In this document: one piece after another, positions 59,474-64,000 of the stretch
Layout of the letters: each line of letters begins with the position of its first letter
Position numbering within the stretch: position 1 is the first letter of the stretch
Assembly: GCA_022749755.1 (NCBI GenBank)
Contig: CM040443.1
Location: forward strand, 19,327,228-19,391,227
Source: Azadirachta indica
Lineage: Eukaryota; Streptophyta; Magnoliopsida; Sapindales; Meliaceae
Reading direction: 5' to 3'
DNA length: 64,000 bases
Translations under genes and position numbers: made by a program
The notes under the pieces: model-generated
The model's input: only the letters and a program-made list of their open reading frames with translations
What the model was told of the DNA's origin: nothing
Database searches by the model: none

Positions 59474-60063
59474 TTACTTACTGAGAAAAGAAGCGAATCA
59501 TTTGATCATATTCTTAGTATTCTCATTCTCAGGATTGAATAGGTGGAAAGCATGATCCTCTCCCTCAACTTCAAACAGCTCTACTTCTCCTACAAACCCA
59601 CTTTCCTTAACAACATTAACATACCAAATTCCTCTATCTCTGAGCTTATCCTTTTCAGCAACACAAACCAGTAGCCTACAGCACCCAAGCTTAGCCAAAC
59701 TCAGCTTCCCTGGACCAATAGGATTCACCGATATATTGTCAATACCTCCAAGTGTTGGTAGATAAGAAAATCCTCAAATCAAATACTAAAAGTTCTGTTC
59801 ACTGGCTTTTGATCCAATTGGAATTGAACCCCAAAAGTAAGGTTGTACAAGAATTGCTCCGAAAATCTTAACACCACCGCTCAAACTCTCTTCATCACCT
59901 GCTTGCATGGCTATATTGTGGCATATAATGCTGCCAGCGCTGTCACCGCTAAGGTACAATCTGTTGAAATCTCTGTAGTTTGATAACCAGGTCTCTTTAT
60001 TATTAGAGTCTCCTTCAATTTTATAGTGAGACATGACCCACTGAAGAGCAGCCCAGCAGTCAT
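59474..60063 (-). pseudogene. CXE pseudogene, subtype B, split by a copia insertion
   Basis: Minus-strand reading from DCWAALQWV at the LTR junction through GDSAGSI (Ser elbow changed from GDSAGGN), PYFWGSIPIGS, GGIDN, AEKDKLRDRGIW and GEDHAFHLFNPENENTKN to the C terminus. All lesions seen are in-frame nonsense changes: TAG and TGA near 59780-59795 (replacing a Leu and the Trp of LAWEF), and a TGA after NMIK that removes the last residues. The 5' third of the gene is missing, and the copia LTR begins exactly at 60064 within the codon region before DCW. It is the only CXE on the minus strand and lies 16 kb from the cluster. Confidence 0.9.
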
Positions 60064-60285
60064 TGTTAAAGTCTAAGGTTTGGTAGAATTTTCTTTTCTG
60101 TATATTTCTTAATAAGAGTAAGCCCTCTTATATAGGCAGATATACATGGATGTTATAGAGTTCTTATATTAAAAGGATACATCAAGGCACATTAATCATA
60201 TCTTCTATGATACGTATCTCCTATATAGAGAGATATACTTTCTTCCATACAAATCTCCTATAATTTAGCTAACCACACGCTAACA
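60064..60285 (-). repeat. Copia 3' LTR
   Basis: 222 bases, TGTTAAAG...GCTAACA on plus (TG...CA on both strands), with the polypurine tract (plus TTCCCCCTCAAGTTGG, 60286-60301) adjoining. Confidence 0.88.
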
Positions 60286-60581
60286 TTCCCCCTCAAGTTG
60301 GCGTGAAGATATCTTTTAAGTCTAACTTGTTTAGAGATTTATGAAAAACTTCAGCAGAAGCTACATGAGTTAAAATGTCTGCTAGTTGCTCACTTGATCA
60401 GATGAAAAGAATGTCCACCAACTTCTGGTTCAGCTTTTCTTTGATGAAGTGTCGATTTACCTCAATGTGTTTAGTTCGATCATGCTGCACCAGATTATTA
60501 GCTATTTCTCGAGCTGCCTGATTGTCACAGTATAGTAGCATAGGTTCCTTTGGCTTGAAACCTATTTCAGTAAGCAATATC

Positions 60582-63500
60582 CTAAGCCATATAAGTTCCT
60601 CTATATTCTGCTTCTGCTGAAGGTCTGGTTGTTAAATTTTGTTTTTTACTTCGCCATGTGACAAGATTTCCAGAAACAAATGCAAAGTAGCCAGAGGCGG
60701 ACCTTTGGTCAGTGCTGTTTCCTACCCAATATGCATCAGCAAATCCCTTTACTTCTATATCACCATGTCTTTTAAAATTCAGCCCTTTTTCTGGAGCCCT
60801 CTTAAAATAACTCAAAATTCTCATCACAGTAACCATATGATCTTCACTTGGAGCATGCACAAATTGGCTTACCACATTAATGGCATATGCAATGTCTGGA
60901 CGTGTGTGGGACAAATAAATTAATCTCCCTACCAATCGTTGGTATCTTTCCTTGTTTGTTGGGACTTAATCTGGGTAAATGGCAAGACGATGATTCTGAA
61001 TAATAGGAGTTTCCACTGGTTTACATTCTAGTATACCAATTTCGGATAAGAGATCTAGTATGTACTTTCGTTGTGATAGGTATATACCATCCTTAGACTT
61101 TGCAACCTCAACTCCCAGAAAATATTTTAACCCTCCTAAATCTTTCATTTCAAATTCAGAAGACAAGCAGTCTTGTAGCCTTCTCATTTTGTCTATGTCA
61201 TCATCAGTTACAATCATATCATCTACATATATGATGAGCAATGGAACTCTACCATCCTTGCGCTTGATGAACAAAGTGTGGTCTGAGTTGCCTTAGTGAT
61301 AACAAATTCGTTTCATAGCTTCTATGAACCTTCCAAACCATGCCCTTGGTGATTGTTTCAAGCCATACAAAGCTTTACGCAATCTGCACACTTTTCCATT
61401 CGACTGTGGTGTATTGAACCCAGGTGGAAGATGCATATATACTTCCTTTTCCAATTCTCCATGGAGGAATGCGTTCTTTACATCAGATTGTTTTAAAGGC
61501 CAATTAAAATTTGCTACCAAGGATAACAAGACTCTAATGGTGTTCATTTTTGCAACTGGAGCAAAAGTTTCCTGATAGTCAATGCCGAATGATTGCATAT
61601 ACCTCTTCACCACTAACCTCGCCTTGTACCGATCAATTGTTCCCTCTGTTTTATGCTTGAGGGTGAATATCCACTTGCAACCCACTAGATTTTTTTTCCT
61701 GAAAGTAGAGTTACAATATTCCATGAGCCATTTTTTATAGTGCATCCATTTCAACTTGCATTGCCTCTGCCTATTTCGGGCTTTTTAGTGCTTCCTCAAC
61801 CTTTGTAGGTATTTTTATCTTCTCCATCTCATTAACAAATGTTTGGTGTTGTGGTGACAGTCTATGCATAGAGACATACTGTGTAATTGTATATCTCACT
61901 CTTCCATCCGAAGAGAACCGGTCAGGTAGTTTTCCACAGTTTTGTCTGGGAGACAAAGAATAAGATGGAGTAGATAATAAAGGAGAAAAGAAAGTAGTTT
62001 CAGAATTACTTACCTCAGGATTAGATCTTGAACGTGTACTTGAGGAGACGAAGGGGCTGCTTTATGTGGTTTTCTTGTTCTTCACTAGGTTCAACAGAAA
62101 TATGTTCAAGGTTTGGTGGAATATCTTTACCCAAGTGTAGTTTTGAATTTTGAACTTTTTGAACTCCCTGTGAACCAGATTACTCGTTGAGTTACTGATA
62201 TGGATTTTGAACATTTTGAACTCCCCCTAAACCAGGTTGCTCATTGAGTTGCAGATGCGGATGAAAATCAATCCAGTTGTAGGCATCACGTTGCAACTCC
62301 TCCTGAGGACTAGAGGTGGATTGATATGGATGGAAAAAATATTCTGTTTTAGAGAAAGTAACATCCATGCTAACATACAAGTGTTGAGTTGAAGGTTGTA
62401 ACACCTGTACCCCTTTTGATGAGGATGGAAGCCGAAAAACACACAATATACCGCACAAGGATCTAATTTGGTACGTTGATCTTTGTGCAGGTGAACATAT
62501 GCTACACATCCGAACACTCGCGGATCTAAGTGTACTAAGGATGGTATCTTAACATGGTGAGTAAATACCTGTAGGGCAGACTGAAAAGAAAAAACTCGTG
62601 ATGGCTTCCAGTTCATGAGATAAACTGCATAAGTCAAGGCATCAGCCCAATAACTTTGAAGAACACTAGCAGCAATAGGAAAAGCTCTAGTAGTGTCAAG
62701 TATATGCCTATTTTTGTGCTCTACAACACCATTTTATTACAAAGTGTGTGGACAAGTAGTCTCATGGAGAATACAATTATTTAGGAAAAAATTTGAGAGC
62801 TCCAAGTTAAGATATTCTCCACCATCGTCTGATCGAATGATTTTAACCCGAAGAGAGTATTGAGTACGAACCATGTGATATTGGGAATATATTTCACACA
62901 TCACTCTTATGTCGCATAGTATATAGCCAAGTCATTCTGGTACAATTGTCTATGAAGGTAATAAACCATTGAACTCCAGATTGAATAATAATAGAGACAA
63001 GTCCCCAAACATCAAAGTGGATCAATTCAAATGGAAACTATTCTTTTATTAAGACTTAAAGGATATGAAGTACGGTGGCAATTAGCTAAAATACAAACTT
63101 TACACTTAAGAGAAATTCTGAAATATCGCCAAACAAAGATGGGAATAATTTTTTTAAATAATAAAATGAGGCGTGACCAAGTGGATAGTGCCACAACCAG
63201 ATATTCTTTAGGTTACTGTCATTGTGACTTTGAGCTTGATAAATATGACCTTAAGTAACATCATCCACATAGTACAGCCCTCTCCTCTTAGTACCACAGC
63301 CAATGATCGCCTAAGTCCGGATATTTGAAGCAAGCAAAAAGTAGGAAACATTGAAACAACACAATCTAATTGTTCCGTAATTGGACTGACTGATAATAAA
63401 TAATTTGATAGTGCAAGAACAAGTAAGCAATTATGTAGGGAAAGAGTAGGGGTAATAGATATGGATCCTCCTTCGATTACTGAGGTAGACTCTCCATTGG

Positions 63501-63998
63501 CTATCATGACACTATCTTTGAAAGGAGAAGTTGTATATTGAAAGAGTATTTCATTTTAGGTCATATGGTCGATGGCACTTAAGTCAATAATCCAGCTTGT
63601 ATCATGAGTCGTAGGCCAATGTTACCTCAATCATTCAAGGATATACGGTTGATTTAAAAGAGTAATTCACTCTATTTAGTGTAGTTGTTTTGACAAGTTA
63701 ACATAGCAGCCATACTGGGAACAGTATTAGTTGCATCAGTTACATTGGTTGCTTTTTGTTGGGCTGGACGTCGGTTGTTTCGTGCTTTATTTTACTTTCG
63801 TTTTTCTAGAAACCATTCAGGATAACCGTGAATTTCAAAACAAGTATCTTTGGTATAGCGAGTCCCATTGCAGTAGCTACAATGCAACTTATCTTTTTCT
63901 GCTTCCTCAACAACTCGAAGAGTGTAAAAGTTATTTAAGGTTGTTTTGGTGACCATTGTCATGGATGAACTTTCACCAGTATCCTTCTTGCCTAGCAT
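60582..63998 (-). pseudogene. Copia gag-pol remnant
   Basis: Minus-strand pieces: gag with a CCHC knuckle (CSYCNGTRYTKDTC, about 63880) at 63998-63792; integrase C-terminal part 62637-62192 (FGCVAYVHLHKDQRTKLDP); RT 61754-61293 (KNAFLHGELEKEVYMHLPPG) and 61274-60966 with YVDDMIV; RNase H 60935-60582 (WRSKKQNLTTRPSAEAEY). Stops and frameshifts separate the pieces, and the segment 62640-63790 (integrase core and protease) is strongly decayed. Confidence 0.88.
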
Positions 63999-64000
63999 AG

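Larger units (their letters stand above)
60064..64000 (-). mobile_element. Ty1/copia LTR retrotransposon, 3' part, decayed, runs off the window
   Basis: The 3' LTR and polypurine tract are followed, right to left on the plus map, by RNase H/RT, integrase and gag remnants. The 5' LTR must lie beyond 64000. Inserted in the same orientation as the CXE pseudogene it splits. Confidence 0.92.

Overview
This is nuclear DNA of a flowering plant, almost certainly a eudicot. It is AT-rich, with GT-AG introns, plant-specific protein architectures (WPP-domain RanGAP, ARM-BTB ARIA, malectin-like/LRR protein, plant carboxylesterases), LTR retrotransposons primed by initiator tRNA-Met, and an integrated pararetrovirus. 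A woody rosid such as Citrus would fit, but the species is not proven by sequence alone. There is one 100-N assembly gap (43423-43522) and the consensus looks like a draft: three otherwise well-conserved genes each carry a single-base frame break.

Layout. 400-5472 (-): secreted malectin-like + LRR protein, 9 exons. 5473-7976: divergent promoter region. 7977-15555 (+): ARIA-type armadillo-BTB protein, 19 exons. 15556-18650: its 3' flank, including a second, diverged copy of the ARIA 3' end next to what looks like leftover carboxylesterase (CXE) flank. 18651-43422: a CXE cluster, all on +: intact genes at 18651, 27199, 30402 and 33546, one cut by the gap at 42650, and at least four broken copies. 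Cluster members are separated by a decayed Caulimoviridae-like pararetrovirus (about 20541-26975) and a decayed chromodomain-type Ty3/gypsy element (36128-42056, -). 43523-49836 (+): the C-terminal four fifths of a SWI/SNF ATPase of the CHR12/CHR23 (MINU) type, with a small TRIM-like LTR element in one intron. 50885-52544 (-): RanGAP. 56187-56621 (-): cytosolic ribosomal protein uS9 (RPS16). 56700-59470: repeat debris. 59474-60063 (-): one more CXE pseudogene, interrupted by a Ty1/copia element that runs off the right end.

How it fits together. ARIA, RanGAP and CHR23 are also near neighbours in Arabidopsis (from memory, At5g19330, At5g19320, At5g19310), so the housekeeping and regulatory genes look like an old conserved block into which, or beside which, the CXE cluster and mobile elements expanded. 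The CXE genes form two interleaved subtypes (A: 18651, 33546, 42650; B: 27199, 29074 pseudogene, 30402, 34996 pseudogene, 59474 pseudogene) and show many stages of birth and death: a near-identical 1.5-kb duplication carrying an LTR tail, a 225-bp tandem duplication of a 3' end, a microhomology deletion, a promoter fused to an LTR, in-frame active-site changes, and insertion by virus and copia elements. No operon, CRISPR or prokaryote-type system is present.
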